From assembly GCF_020882245.1 (NCBI RefSeq), contig NC_083599.1, positions 4,030,001 through 4,094,000 on the forward strand: 64,000 nt of DNA, in the 5' to 3' direction. Position 1 is the first letter of the stretch. Every line of letters begins with the position of its first letter. The translations under genes were made by a program, and so were the position numbers. The DNA comes from Rhopalosiphum padi. Taxonomy: Eukaryota > Arthropoda > Insecta > Hemiptera > Aphididae. Of this stretch, positions 62,880 to 64,000 are shown piece after piece. The notes below the pieces were generated by a model, which worked only from the letters and a program-made list of their open reading frames with translations, was not told the DNA's origin and ran no database searches.

Positions 62880-63240
62880 ACGAGACCAGACGTTATTGAA
62901 TTGGTAAGATTCGTTTAACGTGCTATACACACGAATACGATTTTTCCGAAAACCGTTAGTGTATACCAACTACGTTTGATGTCGGTCAATTACGTCACGA
63001 TTGTCATCGGTCAATTTAAGAAAAAAAAAAAATAATGTCAGCTCCGACGGTTTTTCGGCGTATCAATAAAAAGTTATATACGCGGAACGGGTACGTATAT
63101 GTATATATAACGTTTATGGGTCCGTTTTCCGGTCTCGTTCAACTTGTGTAATTTCGAATTTATTACAACGCCAAACGTTTGTGTATCGTCTACGTGGAGA
63201 TTTGTAGCGAACCCGTCGCGTGTGCACAATTAGTTTAGGA
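62880..63240. other. small CpG-rich island 6
   Basis: CpG-rich text (GCGGAACGGGTACG, GAACCCGTCGCGTG) with ATTGGTAAGATT near 62899, a donor-like word. The plus-strand frame starting at 63220 and the minus-strand frame 63235-63432 overlap and run through TA arrays. I do not accept either as a gene. Confidence 0.35.
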
Positions 63241-63347
63241 CTTATCCCTAAAACAAATCCGGAGAGAGCAATAGAAACGTTGCAGGCCACCCTCGTTTTG
63301 CATCGATTTCAATACTCTGATTATGCCAAACATTTGTGTATCATTTG

Positions 63348-63451
63348 TATATATATATATATTATATACATGTATAGAAATGTGAATAGATTCCTCGCCG
63401 TTAGTGCACAAATTAGTAAACGATACACACATGTATATATATATATATATA
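63348..63451. repeat. two short (TA)n arrays
   Basis: TA arrays at about 63348-63365 and 63431-63451, separated by more complex text. Confidence 0.8.
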
Positions 63452-63696
63452 GGTTATTCGTGTGTTCGACGAACACGACGACAGTGCGTGACACGTGTAC
63501 TTCACTTATACCTGAAATTATATTGATTACTTACAGCGGTTACCGCTATTGTAGTTCCGAGTAAGCTTTCGAGTTTTTGCAGTTGTATCTGTTATTATCC
63601 ACTGTTGCACATTTTAATTTCATCACCCGCTTAAAATCAATAAAAAATTATAACAATTGTTAATTTCAAATGAAAATATATCTTCGTAGTACCTAT

Positions 63697-63714
63697 ATAT
63701 ATATATATATATAT
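63697..63714. repeat. (TA)n microsatellite
   Basis: About nine TA units. Confidence 0.85.
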
Positions 63715-63728
63715 TATGTCAATAGGTT

Positions 63729-63876
63729 TAAATTCAGGATTTTAAAATGGGGGGGAGGCAATCTCAAAATACCAAAAAAACAATCAACAATTATTAAAAA
63801 TAACACTTCATTTTTATATTAAGTTGATACTGGTTGTATGACTCACTGCCTCTTGTTGTGTGACTACGCCACTTGT
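63729..63876. mobile_element. damaged hAT-like MITE
   Basis: The right end read inverted is CAAGTGGCGTAGTCACACAA, close to the CAGTGGCGTA terminus of the MITE at 22714. The left side has TTCAGGATTTTAAAATGGGG followed by GGGAGGC, which fits the usual G-run just inside such a terminus, but its first bases are degraded. No target duplication is recognisable. Confidence 0.45.
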
Positions 63877-64000
63877 TTGAAGGTAATATCGCATACAATG
63901 GTTTTGGATAATTTAAATAGAAATAAAAAAACAATATGTACTATTCAGTCTTATTCGTCTAAATAATATTTGAACTGTCTGGACTTTTAATAAAAACCAT

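Noticed and set aside
62578..62880. 100-codon plus-strand frame
   Set aside because: Its first part is the antisense of the hAT-like element with AAATATGC words, and it runs across the element's right terminus into unrelated DNA.
63220..63564. 114-codon plus-strand frame, the longest in the window
   Set aside because: It starts at GTG, passes through two TA arrays (IYIYII, VYIYIY) and overlaps a minus-strand frame. No motif.
1..64000. CRISPR array, operon, prophage or other bacterial system; Buchnera or other symbiont DNA
   Set aside because: There are no regularly spaced direct repeats with unique spacers, no coding density and no ribosome-binding-site-led genes. Microsatellites, MITEs and LINE tails indicate an animal nuclear genome.
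1..64000. Known microRNA seeds (let-7, miR-8, miR-9, miR-10, miR-34, bantam and others) and rRNA/snRNA motifs
   Set aside because: Scanned by eye for the mature sequences and conserved cores; none was found. A computed search could still find some.

Overview
The window looks like gene-poor nuclear DNA of a sap-sucking insect, most likely an aphid. It is very A+T-rich (roughly three quarters by eye). TAGGTACCTAC-type words recur, for example near 13760, 25300 and 36980, as do AATAATATTATAAT tracts. Almost all identifiable content is decayed transposable elements and repeats of kinds I associate with aphid genomes. The aphid assignment rests on remembered sequence style and was not checked by a search. 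The longest open frame is 114 codons, and no long intact protein gene, tRNA, rRNA or CRISPR array was recognised. A bacterial symbiont origin is unlikely because coding density is close to zero.

Layout. 0-12 kb: A+T-rich DNA with a jockey-like LINE tail (390-545), a CpG-rich island (3.9-4.75 kb) and a mariner transposase tail (5970-6125). 12-16 kb: a diverged direct duplication (12036-12252 and 13322-13573), followed by the largest G+C/CpG-rich island (13.56-16.05 kb). That island holds many microsatellites and a candidate TATA/initiator/splice-donor unit. 19-24 kb: a Tc1-like relic (19021-20140), a moderately G+C-rich stretch (21.46-22.34 kb), a hAT-type MITE with a near-perfect 8-bp target duplication (22714-23106), and a minus-strand coding-like segment resembling an ML (MD-2/NPC2-type) lipid-binding domain (23871-24089). 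28-30, 39 and 50.6-51.9 kb: three regions of one high-copy interspersed repeat, the first headed by an inverted partial copy. 35.4-37.4 kb: a second island and a fold-back repeat.

41-46.5 kb: a pogo/Tigger-like MITE (41267-41455), a 579-bp hAT relic that keeps its transposase dimerisation segment (43297-43875), a CpG-rich island with a TCG microsatellite (43.9-45.2 kb) and a minus-strand LINE tail (46250-46483). 48.7-53.7 kb: two more hAT-like MITEs and a second, unrelated minus-strand LINE reverse-transcriptase tail (53102-53675). 59.6-63.9 kb: a GAA/TTC-rich array, an island with a second candidate core promoter (60.6-61.56 kb), a hAT relic with AAATATGC-type subterminal repeats (61915-62728), another small island and a damaged MITE.

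No genes can be shown to work together here. The most economical reading is an intergenic region or very long intron in which CpG-rich islands (candidate promoters or 5' exons) are separated by 8-20 kb of decaying mobile DNA. I found no convincing new multi-gene system. The best leads are the ML-like segment, the candidate core promoters, the 12-13 kb duplication next to the large island, and the subterminal repeat arrays of the hAT-like elements.
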